A DNA stretch of 46,500 nt from an uncultured Erysipelotrichaceae bacterium (GCA_902786275.1 CADACC010000005.1:1-46500), one strand, 5' to 3'. Counted from the first letter of the stretch, positions 13,292-21,288 are shown. A program made the numbers and translations. Notes: generated from the sequence alone by a model not told the origin.

Positions 13292-13810
13292 ATGTATAAC
13301 AATCCTTATATGAATTATCAACAAAATTATAATCAACAAAGTATGAATGATAGAATTGATAATCAAATAGCACAATTACAACAAATGAAGGAACAAATGA
13401 AACATCAACAGCCCACAAGTATTAATCAAACTTTTCAATTAGCACCTCAACAAAGTGGAATGAGATATGCTAACTCGCTTGATGATGTTAATAAGGAAAT
13501 GGTATATGCTGATACACCATTCTTTAGTAAGGATATGTCGGTTGTATGGATTAAAAATAACAAGAATGAGATTAGAACATACGAGTTAAATGAAATAGTG
13601 CCAAAAGATGCTAAAGATATGCAAATAGAATATTTACAGGCTCAAATACAAGAGTTGAAAGGAATGATAAAGAATGATGCAAATGTTTCAAATGTTAATG
13701 CAAAACAAAATGCAACAAATACCGAAGCAGATGATGGGGCAACTGGAACAACAGTTAAAAAGAGCAAATCCTCAAATGTTTCAAAAGTATCAGGAAGCCA
13801 AGAAGAATAA
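13292..13810 (+). CDS. Asn/Gln-rich structural-type protein of gut phages
   Basis: 172 residues: an MYNNPYMNYQQNYNQQ N-terminus, a Gln-rich coiled coil, a conserved-looking core (MRYANSLDDVNKEMVYADTPFFSKDMSVVWIKNNKNEIRTYELNEIVP), a second coiled coil (IEYLQAQIQELKGMI) and a disordered Ser/Asn/Thr tail. Proteins of this design commonly occur near capsid genes in gut phages and are of unknown function. The start at 13292 is favoured over an upstream GTG because AGGTGA is well spaced. The last 137 nt are overlapped out of frame by the next gene. Confidence 0.7.
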   Translation: MYNNPYMNYQQNYNQQSMNDRIDNQIAQLQQMKEQMKHQQPTSINQTFQLAPQQSGMRYANSLDDVNKEMVYADTPFFSKDMSVVWIKNNKNEIRTYELNEIVPKDAKDMQIEYLQAQIQELKGMIKNDANVSNVNAKQNATNTEADDGATGTTVKKSKSSNVSKVSGSQEE

Positions 13811-13919
13811 CAATCCAAATGACTTACTAAATGAAACAGTAAATGGTTTTAACCCTCAACAAAGACAACAATGGGATTCAATGATGGGAATGTTTAATAA
13901 CGGTATTAACTCTAAATAG
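13674..13919 (+). CDS. Met/Gln-rich helical protein, overprinted on the previous gene
   Basis: 81 residues starting MMQMFQMLMQNKMQQ, with a C-terminal part (NPQMFQKYQEAKKNNNPNDLLNETVNGFNPQQRQQWDSMMGMF) typical of small phage helical proteins that follow the NPY/Q-rich gene in related gene orders. AAAGGA lies about 10 nt upstream. Its first 137 nt overlap the disordered tail of the preceding gene in another frame. Function unknown; a structural or assembly role is inferred from position. Confidence 0.65.
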   Translation: MMQMFQMLMQNKMQQIPKQMMGQLEQQLKRANPQMFQKYQEAKKNNNPNDLLNETVNGFNPQQRQQWDSMMGMFNNGINSK

Positions 13920-13954
13920 AGTTGATATATAAAATTGAAGAAAGGAGAGATAAA

Positions 13955-14860
13955 ATGAACGGTTCACAAGGAATAACTCCGACTATTGAATTAGCAACTA
14001 CAAACGGAAACGGATATCCATATCCAGTATATCCTATGGGTAACGGATTTGGAAATAACGGTTTCTTAGGTGGAGACGGAATTTGGGCTATCTTACTATT
14101 CGCATTACTATTTGGTAATGGTGGATGGGGTAATGGTGGATTTGGATTCGGTGGTAATGCTTTTGATAATGGCTATGCTTGGTTAAGCAATGGTCAAAAA
14201 GAAATAATGCAAAACACTAACAACGGATTTGACACATTACATTTGAGTAACCAAATTGAAGGTGTTAGAGATGGTGTATATGGACTATCTAACCAAATGT
14301 GTAACAGCACAAGTGATGTCATAATGGCATTGAATAGTGGTTTTGCAAATGCTGAAACAAGTGAAAATGCTAGACAAATTGCTAATATGAATCAAGCATT
14401 CAATAGTCAAATTTCTACACTTCAAGGATTTAATGGTTTACAAAAATCATTAGATAATTGTTGTTGTGAAAACAGACTTGGTATTGCCAACTTAGGTTCT
14501 GATATTGCTCGTGAGGCTTGTGCTACAAGAACTAACGATACTCAAAACACTCAATCTATACTTAACGTAATTAATGGTGGAATTCAGTCTATAAAAGATG
14601 AAATTTTCAGAGATAGAATTGATGAAAAAGATTCAAAGATAGCAGACCTTCAAAGACAATTATCTATGGCTGATTTAAAAGCAAGTCAAACTGCTCAAAA
14701 CGCATTTATTTCAAATTCATTAAATAATGAAATTGATTTGATGTACAATCGTCTAGTTAATTGCCCTATTCCATCAACACCAGTCTACGGAAGAACTCCA
14801 ATATTCACTTGCAACGGTGGATGTGGATGTGGTTTAAATACTACAAGTCAATTTATTTAA
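13955..14860 (+). CDS. Gly/Asn-rich conserved gut-phage protein, probable virion or assembly protein
   Basis: 301 residues: a Gly/Asn/Pro-rich N-terminus with a short hydrophobic patch (GIWAILLFALLFGNGGWGNGG), a long helical middle with repeated polar heptads (NGFDTLHLSNQIEGVRDGVYGLSNQMCNSTSDVI...), a Cys cluster (DNCCCENR) and a Cys/Gly C-terminus (FTCNGGCGCGL). This arrangement is common in gut-phage capsid-region genes without assigned function. ATG 13955 is chosen because AAAGGAGAG lies 7 nt upstream; an upstream start at 13922 lacks a site. It is followed by a terminator. Confidence 0.75.
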   Translation: MNGSQGITPTIELATTNGNGYPYPVYPMGNGFGNNGFLGGDGIWAILLFALLFGNGGWGNGGFGFGGNAFDNGYAWLSNGQKEIMQNTNNGFDTLHLSNQIEGVRDGVYGLSNQMCNSTSDVIMALNSGFANAETSENARQIANMNQAFNSQISTLQGFNGLQKSLDNCCCENRLGIANLGSDIAREACATRTNDTQNTQSILNVINGGIQSIKDEIFRDRIDEKDSKIADLQRQLSMADLKASQTAQNAFISNSLNNEIDLMYNRLVNCPIPSTPVYGRTPIFTCNGGCGCGLNTTSQFI

Positions 14861-14930
14861 TAGCATAGAGTAGAATACTACATACTCGATTACGAGAACT
14901 TGCTAACAATTTCCCTTTATAGGGAAAACG

Positions 14931-14965
14931 AGAGATAGGCATAGTTCTATCTCTTATTTTTATTA
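14931..14965 (+). terminator. Intrinsic terminator
   Basis: GAGATAG (14932-14938) / CTATCTC (14947-14953) with an 8-nt loop and TTATTTTTATT. Just upstream is another short hairpin, TTTCCCT-TTAT-AGGGAAA (about 14909-14927). Confidence 0.85.
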
Positions 14966-14968
14966 AAA

Positions 14969-15040
14969 ATGCACAATAATTGTGAAAATAATGTGTTTTT
15001 AACAACACAAATGCACAACAAAATACATTCTATTGTGCAA
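14969..15040. promoter_or_regulatory. Cluster of inverted repeats (possible operator or RNA element)
   Basis: Three nested elements occur within about 70 nt: CACAATAATTGTG (14972-14984), GTGTT-TTTAAC-AACAC (about 14993-15008) and TGCACAA (15012-15018) with TTGTGCA (15033-15039). The half-site TGCACAA recurs. No good -35/-10 pair is visible. It lies between a terminator and the gene at 15064, so it could be an operator, a processing site or a leader structure. Confidence 0.45.
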
Positions 15041-15063
15041 AAATGAAAGGAGAACGATAAAAT

Positions 15064-15525
15064 ATGATACAAAGCGTACAAGAACTTCCATTAGTATTAT
15101 CTACAAATACAAGCGATATTACTTTTTCTAACGATGAATTAAGGACTAGAAGTGCAACTTGTCAAGGTTGGTTAAATCACACTGAAGGAACTGCACAATA
15201 CACTATTCTAGGAAACGGAAACTGTTGTCAACCAAGTGTTTATGAAGTTACATTCAATGCCAATGTTACTGGTGCTGAAGCAGGACCAATTGAAATTGGA
15301 TTAAAAGAAAACGGAACACCTGTTGTTGGTGCAAGTGCTAACGAGGTGGTAGTTGTAGATGAATATCAAAACATTTCATTTACTAAGTTAATAAGACTAT
15401 GCCCTAGAGAGAATGTAACATTAACTATCGGTTCTATTCCAGCAGTTAGTGGTGTAGTACCAGCAGTTGAAACGGTTGCTCCAACAGTTAAAAATGCTAA
15501 CCTTATCATTAGAAAGATAGTATAA
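15064..15525 (+). CDS. Small beta-rich protein, possible capsid decoration or jelly-roll protein
   Basis: 153 residues of predicted beta strands: an N-terminal segment (ELPLVLSTNTSDITFSND), a Cys motif (GNGNCCQPSVYEVTFNANVTG) and strands around GPIEIGLKENGTPVVGASANEVVVVDEYQNISFTKLIRLCPRENVTLTIGS. The pattern resembles TNF-like/BclA-type jelly-roll domains found in phage decoration and fibre proteins. AAAGGAGAACG precedes the start. It is the first gene of a four-gene coupled cluster (15064-16617). Confidence 0.6.
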   Translation: MIQSVQELPLVLSTNTSDITFSNDELRTRSATCQGWLNHTEGTAQYTILGNGNCCQPSVYEVTFNANVTGAEAGPIEIGLKENGTPVVGASANEVVVVDEYQNISFTKLIRLCPRENVTLTIGSIPAVSGVVPAVETVAPTVKNANLIIRKIV

Positions 15526-15710
15526 TGAAAAGCAATACTGTTGATAATGTGTCTTTGTTTTTACAAGCATTGAGTTTACAAATATTATTTCAAGATTATA
15601 ACAACACTGATTTAATGCAAGAATTACAAAAACAAGACAAACAATATTTCGAGAAGATTATTAAAAATCAAGAAGAAATATTAACTCTTTTAAGAAAGGA
15701 GGAAAAGTAA
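15525..15710 (+). CDS. 61-aa helical hypothetical protein
   Basis: A short helical protein (LFLQALSLQILFQDYNNTD, then LQKQDKQYFEKIIKNQEEIL). Start and stop overlap its neighbours by 1 nt (TAATG type), showing translational coupling in the 15064-16617 cluster. Such short helical proteins are common between decoration-type and YGR-rich genes in gut phages. Function unknown. Confidence 0.7.
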   Translation: MKSNTVDNVSLFLQALSLQILFQDYNNTDLMQELQKQDKQYFEKIIKNQEEILTLLRKEEK

Positions 15711-16240
15711 TGGACGAAAAAGAAAAAGAATTAAATAAGAAACTTAAAGAAGATATACACGCATTGAAAGAAAAAATATCTACTGATGGTATTCAATCAG
15801 GAAATAACCTTGAACACCTATATAAATTGGTAGATATTGAAAAAGATTTATGTGAAATAGAAAAAGGAGGAGAAAGTATGAACGGATACGGAAGATATGA
15901 TTATAATGACTACGGAAACTATAATGACTACGGTAGAGGTGGATACGGTAGAGATGAATATGGTCGTGATGAATATGGTAGAAGAAGTAGAGATAGTCGT
16001 GGAAGATACACTGAAGGTTATGGACATTTAGATAGAATGTATAGCGAATATGGTCGTTATGAAGAAGGTAGGGAACAATATAATAGAGGTAACTATAATG
16101 CTAAACAAGACACTATGAAAAGTTTAGAGTATATGCTAGAATCTATGGTTGACTTTGTCAAAATGTTAAAATCTGACGCAAAATCTCAAGAAGAAGTAAA
16201 TCTAATCAAAGAATATACTCACAAAATAAGTGAAATGTAA
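15710..16240 (+). CDS. Tyr/Gly/Arg-rich phage protein with coiled-coil ends
   Basis: 176 residues. N-terminal coiled coil (KELNKKLKEDIHALKEKI), a low-complexity middle with repeated YGR/DYG/GYGRDEY units (about residues 57-110), and a C-terminal helix (SLEYMLESMVDFVKMLKSDAKSQEEVNLIKEYTHKISEM). An internal AAAGGAGGAG plus ATG (about 15878) could start a shorter product MNGYGRYDYNDYG.... The Tyr/Arg repeats could mediate assembly or RNA binding, but no activity is shown. Confidence 0.72.
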   Translation: MDEKEKELNKKLKEDIHALKEKISTDGIQSGNNLEHLYKLVDIEKDLCEIEKGGESMNGYGRYDYNDYGNYNDYGRGGYGRDEYGRDEYGRRSRDSRGRYTEGYGHLDRMYSEYGRYEEGREQYNRGNYNAKQDTMKSLEYMLESMVDFVKMLKSDAKSQEEVNLIKEYTHKISEM

Positions 16241-16617
16241 TGTATAAGTTTTTGAATAGAAATACACATCAAAGATTTGTTGACGATTGTACTGTCAGGG
16301 CAATAAGTTTGGCTGAGAATAAGACTTGGAATGAAACTTATGACAAACTGAGTGATATGGCTAGGTCAAGAGGGATGATGTTTAATAGTGTAGAATTCAT
16401 TGAAGATTATCTGGACTATAATTATTTGAGGCAGTGTCATTATTCTAAAACGGTAGGTGAATTTGCTAATGAAAACCCAAGAGGAACTTATCTTGTTACT
16501 ATGCCTAATCATATAACAGTTGTTATTGATGGAACAATTTATGACACCTTTGATTGTTCTGATAGACCAATGAGATGTGCTTGGAAAATACCTGTTGACA
16601 ATAGAACAAATATATGA
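16240..16617 (+). CDS. Papain-like cysteine peptidase-fold protein (predicted)
   Basis: 125 residues with DDCTVRAISLA near residue 16 (a Cys at a helix start), then NHITVVIDG near residue 87 (a His on a strand) and DTFDCSD shortly after. The order Cys, His, acidic residue, plus the W..TYDKLSDMARSRG helix, fits a compact papain-like or C39-like cysteine peptidase fold. Activity as peptidase or transglutaminase-like enzyme is not proven. It is the last gene of the coupled cluster before a terminator and precedes the scaffold gene, so a role in head maturation is possible. Confidence 0.6.
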   Translation: MYKFLNRNTHQRFVDDCTVRAISLAENKTWNETYDKLSDMARSRGMMFNSVEFIEDYLDYNYLRQCHYSKTVGEFANENPRGTYLVTMPNHITVVIDGTIYDTFDCSDRPMRCAWKIPVDNRTNI

Positions 16618-16698
16618 TATAATGTAGACGTATCGAGAGATACTCCACTTATAAACTGAATTATCAACCCCCTTAACCGATAATAAAGTTAAACTCGT

Positions 16699-16728
16699 AA
16701 AAAAACCAAATAAATGTTGGTTTTTTTA
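16699..16728 (+). terminator. Intrinsic terminator
   Basis: AAAAAAACCAA (16699-16709) pairs with TTGGTTTTTTT (16717-16727) around a 7-nt loop. It is directly followed by the next promoter. Confidence 0.82.
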
Positions 16729-16729
16729 T

Positions 16730-16758
16730 TTGACTAAAACTTGTTTGTGTGTTATAAT
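16730..16758 (+). promoter_or_regulatory. Promoter for the capsid operon
   Basis: TTGACT (16730-16735), 17-bp spacer, TATAAT (16753-16758). The -35 overlaps the end of the terminator U-tract. It drives the small basic protein, scaffold, decoration and capsid genes. Confidence 0.85.
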
Positions 16759-16857
16759 TAGTTTGTAAATAAATGTTGTAAATTTTGCAAATATATTATA
16801 TAATATATATGAGTGATACAAAAACATATGTATCATTGAAAGGAGAGTGTAGATTTT

Positions 16858-16989
16858 ATGGCAAGTTATGCTGGTAAAATTCAAAATAGGGGTTCTCAAA
16901 AAGTTGAATCACTATTCAAAACACCTGCTTCTAAAAAACCTACTGTTAAAACAGGTGGGGATTTAAGAGCAAAAAAGAGCAGTAAGTAA
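16858..16989 (+). CDS. 43-aa basic protein at the head of the capsid operon
   Basis: Starts MASYAGKIQNRGSQKVESLF, followed by a Lys-rich tail (KKPTVKTGG...RAKKSSK). AAAGGAGAG lies about 9 nt before the ATG. It is encoded between the capsid promoter and the scaffold gene. A small basic protein here could be a virion or nucleic acid-binding peptide. I do not recognise a family. Confidence 0.6.
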   Translation: MASYAGKIQNRGSQKVESLFKTPASKKPTVKTGGDLRAKKSSK

Positions 16990-17069
16990 TCACTACACTT
17001 ACAAAATGAAAAGACTGCAAAACGGAAACCCACCGCAATTCGTCTAAAAATAAGGTAAGGAGAAAAATA

Positions 17070-17891
17070 ATGATTAAGGTAAATACACTAAAGAAGTTTA
17101 ATACTTTTGATATTCAATTATTTGCCGATGAGGCTGATAATGCGGATGAAGTTGAAGATACTGAACTTGACGAAGACGAAGTAGATTTAACTGATTCTGA
17201 TGCTGAGGACGCCATCAGCGATGAGCAAGATGATAATGATACAAAAAAATCTACGAAGGAAGTAGATACAACCAAAGCATTTAGCGATAGATTAAAAAAG
17301 AAAACTCAAGAAATTGAGAAAAAGTACAACGATAAGTTGACTAATATTGCTAAAAACAAAGGTTATGATAGTTGGGAAGAATTTGAAAAAGCAATCAACA
17401 GAGATGCTCTTGTTGAGGCTGGAGTAGAAGACCCAGATAAATTCAGTGATGTATTAAATAGGATGATTAAAGAATCTCCAGAAGTTGTTAAAGCAAGAGA
17501 AATCATTGAGAAACAACAAGAAGATGAACAAAATGCTAAAATGGAACAAGAATTAAAATTAATTCACGAAATAGATGATAGTATTGAAACATTAGATGAC
17601 ATCTCTAGGATGGATAATTGTGATGATGTTATTGAAAAATTAAATAGAGGTTATAGTTTGTATGATGCTTATGTGTTATGTAATATGAATAAAATATCAC
17701 AATTAAATAAAGAGAAAAAAGAAAAGCATCAAGCAGACAATACCAATAGCAAAAATCATATGAAAAATACTAGAGGTGCTTCAGGAAACTATGTTGAAGT
17801 TCCTGCTGATGTTTATGCAATATATAAAAAGAATATGCCTAATTGGACGGACAAACAAATCCGTGAACATTATGCAAAAAATAATAATTAG
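17070..17891 (+). CDS. Capsid scaffolding protein
   Basis: 273 residues: an N-terminal FDIQLFAD motif often seen at the start of phage head proteins, a very acidic stretch (residues about 20-60), a long coiled coil (FSDRLKKKTQEIEKKYNDKL and the later EKQQEDEQNAKMEQELKLI) and a basic/helical C-terminus (PNWTDKQIREHYAKNNN). This composition is typical of scaffolds that template procapsid assembly and bind the capsid protein through their C-terminus. It precedes the decoration and major capsid genes. Confidence 0.83.
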   Translation: MIKVNTLKKFNTFDIQLFADEADNADEVEDTELDEDEVDLTDSDAEDAISDEQDDNDTKKSTKEVDTTKAFSDRLKKKTQEIEKKYNDKLTNIAKNKGYDSWEEFEKAINRDALVEAGVEDPDKFSDVLNRMIKESPEVVKAREIIEKQQEDEQNAKMEQELKLIHEIDDSIETLDDISRMDNCDDVIEKLNRGYSLYDAYVLCNMNKISQLNKEKKEKHQADNTNSKNHMKNTRGASGNYVEVPADVYAIYKKNMPNWTDKQIREHYAKNNN

Positions 17892-17902
17892 GAGGAAATA
17901 AA

Positions 17903-18256
17903 ATGGCTAAAAAGAATGATGAAATTAAAGAAGAAATTAAAATAGAAGGTGTTAATGAAATACCTGAAAATGCTGATGTAGTCAATGAAGTTGAAATTGA
18001 AACTCCTGATGAAGTTTCTGAAGAAGTTGTTCAAGCAGTTGCTCAAGGTATTGTTGAAGAAGCAGAAGAACAAGGCAAAACAGTTGAAAATATTGTTGAT
18101 GAAATTGTTAAAGAAGCAAAAGATTACTGTGGAGATTTAAGAGGTTTCAAGACTTACGAAGAAATGGTTAATTATCCTAATACAGAAGAATTTAAAAAAT
18201 TAGATATCGGTTGCCAAGTCGAATATAAAAATTGGCTAAAAAATAATGTATTATAG
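17903..18256 (+). CDS. Acidic hypothetical protein of the head operon
   Basis: 117 residues, strongly acidic (Glu/Val-rich, EEVVQAVAQGIVEEAEEQGKT region), with a C-terminal folded part (KDYCGDLRGFKTYEEMVNYPNTEEFKKLDIGCQVEYKNWLKN). AGGAGG precedes the ATG. Position between scaffold and decoration genes suggests an assembly or head-completion role. The family is not recognised. Confidence 0.7.
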   Translation: MAKKNDEIKEEIKIEGVNEIPENADVVNEVEIETPDEVSEEVVQAVAQGIVEEAEEQGKTVENIVDEIVKEAKDYCGDLRGFKTYEEMVNYPNTEEFKKLDIGCQVEYKNWLKNNVL

Positions 18257-18267
18257 GAGGAATGAAT

Positions 18268-18651
18268 ATGTTTAAATTACAAAGAAAAGGCAGTGCTGCT
18301 ACTGAAGCATTAGAATATATAATCGGAACTGCTTCTGAAGCAATTACTGTTGGTGAATTGTTAAAATTATCTAGTGGTAAATTAACAAAAGCATCTGGAA
18401 CAGATGTACCTGAATTTGTTGCTGAAGGTTCAGGAAACGGTACTATAATTCCCGTAAAAAGAATTTATGAAGACGAAGTATATCAAGCACCTTTATCTGC
18501 TGCTGGAACAAGTCTAAATATTGGTGATAAAGTTACTATCGGTTCTGATGGTAAAACTTTAACTGCTACAACTACTGATGGAGTAGCATTAATCACTGAA
18601 ATACTTGGAACTGCAAGTGGCGATAAAGTTAATGTTATGTTTAGAAGATAG
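18268..18651 (+). CDS. Head decoration protein (predicted)
   Basis: 127 residues with beta-rich periodicity: SEAITVGELLKLSSGKLTKASGTDVPEFVAEG, then IIPVKRIYEDEVYQAPL, SLNIGDKVTIGSDGKTL and a closing strand NVMFRR. This is the pattern of small trimeric decoration proteins that stabilise HK97-fold shells, and it lies immediately before the major capsid gene. ATG 18268 is preferred over 18262 because AGGAGG needs about 7 nt of spacing. Confidence 0.72.
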   Translation: MFKLQRKGSAATEALEYIIGTASEAITVGELLKLSSGKLTKASGTDVPEFVAEGSGNGTIIPVKRIYEDEVYQAPLSAAGTSLNIGDKVTIGSDGKTLTATTTDGVALITEILGTASGDKVNVMFRR

Positions 18652-18666
18652 GAGGAGAAATAAGAA

Positions 18667-19668
18667 ATGGCTCAAATTATATTTGGTAAAATGTCAGGAT
18701 TAAACGACTCTATTTATGGTAAGTCAGTTGCTCCAATCAAAGCATTCCTTGAAGAAAGCATTAAGGCTTACACAGATATGAGTTTCGTTGAAAAAATCTT
18801 TAAAATGGTTGATAGTGACAACTATGCTGAAAAATTCACTAGTTTAACTTCATTAGCACAAGGTTTCTTACCTGTTGGTGAAGGTGGAGCATATCCTAAA
18901 GACGAAAGACAAGAAGGATACTCTAAAACATTAGAACACGAGACTTGGAAAGACTCATTCACAGTAACTCAAGAAATGGTAGAAGATTCTAAGTTACTAG
19001 ACTTAAATAGAACAGGAGCAAGAGGATTTATTGATGCTTACGCATTAACAAGAGAAAAATATGGTGCTCAATTATTAGTTGGTGCTATTGCTGGTACAAC
19101 TACTACATTCAGAGGAATGACTATGGATTGTACTTGTAACGATGGTTTAAGTATTTTCTCTACTGCACATACATCTGCAACAGGAAATACTGGAACTCAA
19201 TCTAATAAATTCAGTAATGCTTTCAGTGATACAAACTTAGGTTTAGTTGAAACTGCTATGCAAAACTTCACTGATGATAATGGAGACGTATTAACAGTTG
19301 CTCCAGACACAATTGTTATCGCAAATGATGCTGCTATGAAAAAGGCTGTATTTGCTGCAATTGGTGCTGATAAAGACCCTAACACTGCTAATAACGCATT
19401 CAACTATCAATTTGGTAGATGGACAGTTATTGCTACTCCATACTTAAATGGATTACCTAGTGGTGCTTGGTTCTTAGTTGATAAGAAATACAACGACAAC
19501 TACAATGGTCTATTATTCTGCGATAGAATTCCATTAACTGTAAGTTCATATGTTGATGAAAATACAGATAACAATGTATGGAAAGGACGTTCAAGATTCG
19601 TTGCTGGATGTAACGATTGGAGAGGTATTGCAGTTGCTGGTGTTGCTGGCGGAACAACTTTACAATAA
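18667..19668 (+). CDS. Major capsid protein, HK97-fold type
   Basis: 333 residues, following scaffold and decoration genes and ended by a strong terminator. Features typical of HK97-fold shells: an N-terminal arm and helical region (SVAPIKAFLEESIKAYTDMSFVEKIF), an E-loop-like segment (AYPKDERQEGYSKTLEHETWKDSFTVTQEMVED), a spine helix (ARGFIDAYALTREKYGAQLLVGAI), and P- and A-domain strands (DTIVIANDAAMKKAVFAAIGAD; NYQFGRWTVIATPYLNG; ...SRFVAGCNDWRGIAVAGVAGG). Codons are highly optimised for the phage. Confidence 0.9.
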   Translation: MAQIIFGKMSGLNDSIYGKSVAPIKAFLEESIKAYTDMSFVEKIFKMVDSDNYAEKFTSLTSLAQGFLPVGEGGAYPKDERQEGYSKTLEHETWKDSFTVTQEMVEDSKLLDLNRTGARGFIDAYALTREKYGAQLLVGAIAGTTTTFRGMTMDCTCNDGLSIFSTAHTSATGNTGTQSNKFSNAFSDTNLGLVETAMQNFTDDNGDVLTVAPDTIVIANDAAMKKAVFAAIGADKDPNTANNAFNYQFGRWTVIATPYLNGLPSGAWFLVDKKYNDNYNGLLFCDRIPLTVSSYVDENTDNNVWKGRSRFVAGCNDWRGIAVAGVAGGTTLQ

Positions 19669-19678
19669 TAAATGCTCT

Positions 19679-19712
19679 ACGGAGAGTCCTGATAGGGCTT
19701 TCCGTTTTAATT
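19679..19712 (+). terminator. Terminator after the capsid gene
   Basis: ACGGAGAG (19679-19686) pairs with CTTTCCGT (19698-19705), one G-U, followed by TTTAATTTATTT. It would raise capsid mRNA over downstream genes. Confidence 0.8.
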
Positions 19713-19716
19713 TATT

Positions 19717-19737
19717 TACTACCTTTTATAGGTAGTA
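19717..19737 (+). terminator. Second hairpin after the capsid gene
   Basis: TACTACC (19717-19723) / GGTAGTA (19731-19737) with a 7-nt loop. It lacks a long U-tract, so it may be an RNA-stabilising hairpin rather than a terminator. Confidence 0.45.
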
Positions 19738-19822
19738 CACTGATGATATGGTTGAAGCCTTTAGTTCCACTAAAAATAGTACATATCGTTGGTGTAGTGC
19801 TTATAAAATAAAGGAGGCTCAT

Positions 19823-20320
19823 ATGAAAGAAATTTGGAAAGATATTCCTGATTATGAAGGATTATATCAAATTAGTAATTTGGGGAATGTTAGAAGTATA
19901 AAAAATGATATTTATACTTTAAAACAAAATGACGATGGAAAAGGATACAAAAAAGTAAGATTATGCAAAAATGGAAAGATTAAATCTTTTAGAGTTCATA
20001 GATTAGTTGCTCAAGCCTTTATTGATAATCCAAATAATTATCCTGAAGTTAATCACAAAGATTATAATCGTTCTAACAATGCAATATATAATTTAGAGTG
20101 GTCTAATAGAAAAGATAATATGGAATATTCTGTTAAAGCAAATAGATTTCATAATAAACCTGTTATTTGTAAAAACAATAATACAGTGATTATATTTAAT
20201 TCTATTGAGGAAGCATCTTGCAAAACAGGTGTAGATAGAACTAATATTGGTCGTTGTTGTAATAATAAACGTAAAAAAGCAGGTGGTTATAATTGGGCTT
20301 TTTTGAAAGGAGAGATTTAA
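19823..20320 (+). CDS. HNH homing endonuclease with NUMOD domains
   Basis: 165 residues: NUMOD4 (EIWKDIPDYEGLYQISNLGNVRSI, residues 3-26), an HNH core (FRVHRLVAQAFIDNPNNYPEVNHKDYNRSNNAIYNLEWSNR; His pair, Asn, Asn-Leu-Glu-Trp) and a C-terminal NUMOD1-like DNA-binding part (NSIEEASCKTGVDRTNIGRCC). ATG 19823 is chosen because AAGGAGG lies 6 nt upstream; the frame stays open further upstream without a site. It is a free-standing homing endonuclease inserted between the capsid and adaptor genes, 1 nt before the next start, so it probably arrived by mobility. Confidence 0.9.
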   Translation: MKEIWKDIPDYEGLYQISNLGNVRSIKNDIYTLKQNDDGKGYKKVRLCKNGKIKSFRVHRLVAQAFIDNPNNYPEVNHKDYNRSNNAIYNLEWSNRKDNMEYSVKANRFHNKPVICKNNNTVIIFNSIEEASCKTGVDRTNIGRCCNNKRKKAGGYNWAFLKGEI

Positions 20321-20321
20321 A

Positions 20322-21278
20322 ATGGCAAGTTATACTTGGGGGCAAATTAAACTTGAAAGTATAAAAAAGATGTTTTTGAACAATGATAATATTTATGAAA
20401 AAGATTTACGAAAGATGAAGAATGACAACAAATACAAAATATATATCAATGGTATGGCACAAGCAGCAAACGAAGCAATTGCTGAATGTGTTAAAAGAGG
20501 CAGACCTTTTATTAAAACATTCGAGTTCACACAAAGACCTATTGAAAATGCACTTGGTAATAATTTTGAAACTAAATATTATTTAGGTGATGAAATTGAA
20601 TTTGAAAGTGAAAATGCAACTGCTTATTATTTTGAAGTAGATAGTAAAGCAATTGTTGATGTATATTATCTTGATGAAAATAATGTATGGACACTTCAAG
20701 AAACTATTGAAAACAAAGGTTCTCAACCTGGAAAATTTACTGCATACAAAAATTATTCTAACAATATTGGTATTAAGTTAATATTTAAAGGTTCAACAGT
20801 TTATTCGTATAGAAATGTTGCTTTATATACAAGAAATTATCAAGTTAAAGAAGGAGATATTTCTTATATACCTGACTACAAACCTTACTTCATATATAAT
20901 ATAGATGAACTAATACCTGATTTCTACAAAATAGATAAATTATATTTTGAAAATTACTCTCACGAGTTAATCAATCGAACAGATTATATCTTAGAAGATG
21001 CACATACATTAGTTATTGATGATAAATTAGTTGGTAATTTCATAATGAAATATCAAAGTTATCCTGTTAAAATAGATGATGATACTGATGACGATGATGA
21101 AATTGATTTACCAGAAGAAGTGGCTTGTATCTTACCGTTATACATAGCAAGTCAATTATACAAAGATGATGATATTGCATTGGCAACAGCATATAGAAAT
21201 GAATTTGAAATCGCAGTTGAAAATTTATATCCTAGAAAAGACGATACTAAATTTGTAAGTAAAACAGGTTGGATTTAG
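20322..21278 (+). CDS. Head-tail adaptor / tail tube A-like connector (predicted)
   Basis: 318 residues. The N-terminal helical part (WGQIKLESIKKMFLNND...AQAANEAIAECVKRGRPF) and the C-terminal helical part (EEVACILPLYIASQLYKDDDIALATAYRNEFEIAVENLYPR) match the helical fold of podovirus adaptor proteins that bind under the portal. A beta-rich insert lies between (residues about 70-190: FEVDSKAIVDVYYLDENNVWTLQ...). Position after the capsid gene and before the nozzle gene agrees. An acidic DDDTDDDDE run precedes the C-terminal domain. Assignment rests on architecture and context. Confidence 0.68.
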   Translation: MASYTWGQIKLESIKKMFLNNDNIYEKDLRKMKNDNKYKIYINGMAQAANEAIAECVKRGRPFIKTFEFTQRPIENALGNNFETKYYLGDEIEFESENATAYYFEVDSKAIVDVYYLDENNVWTLQETIENKGSQPGKFTAYKNYSNNIGIKLIFKGSTVYSYRNVALYTRNYQVKEGDISYIPDYKPYFIYNIDELIPDFYKIDKLYFENYSHELINRTDYILEDAHTLVIDDKLVGNFIMKYQSYPVKIDDDTDDDDEIDLPEEVACILPLYIASQLYKDDDIALATAYRNEFEIAVENLYPRKDDTKFVSKTGWI

Positions 21279-21288
21279 GAGGTGCTAA

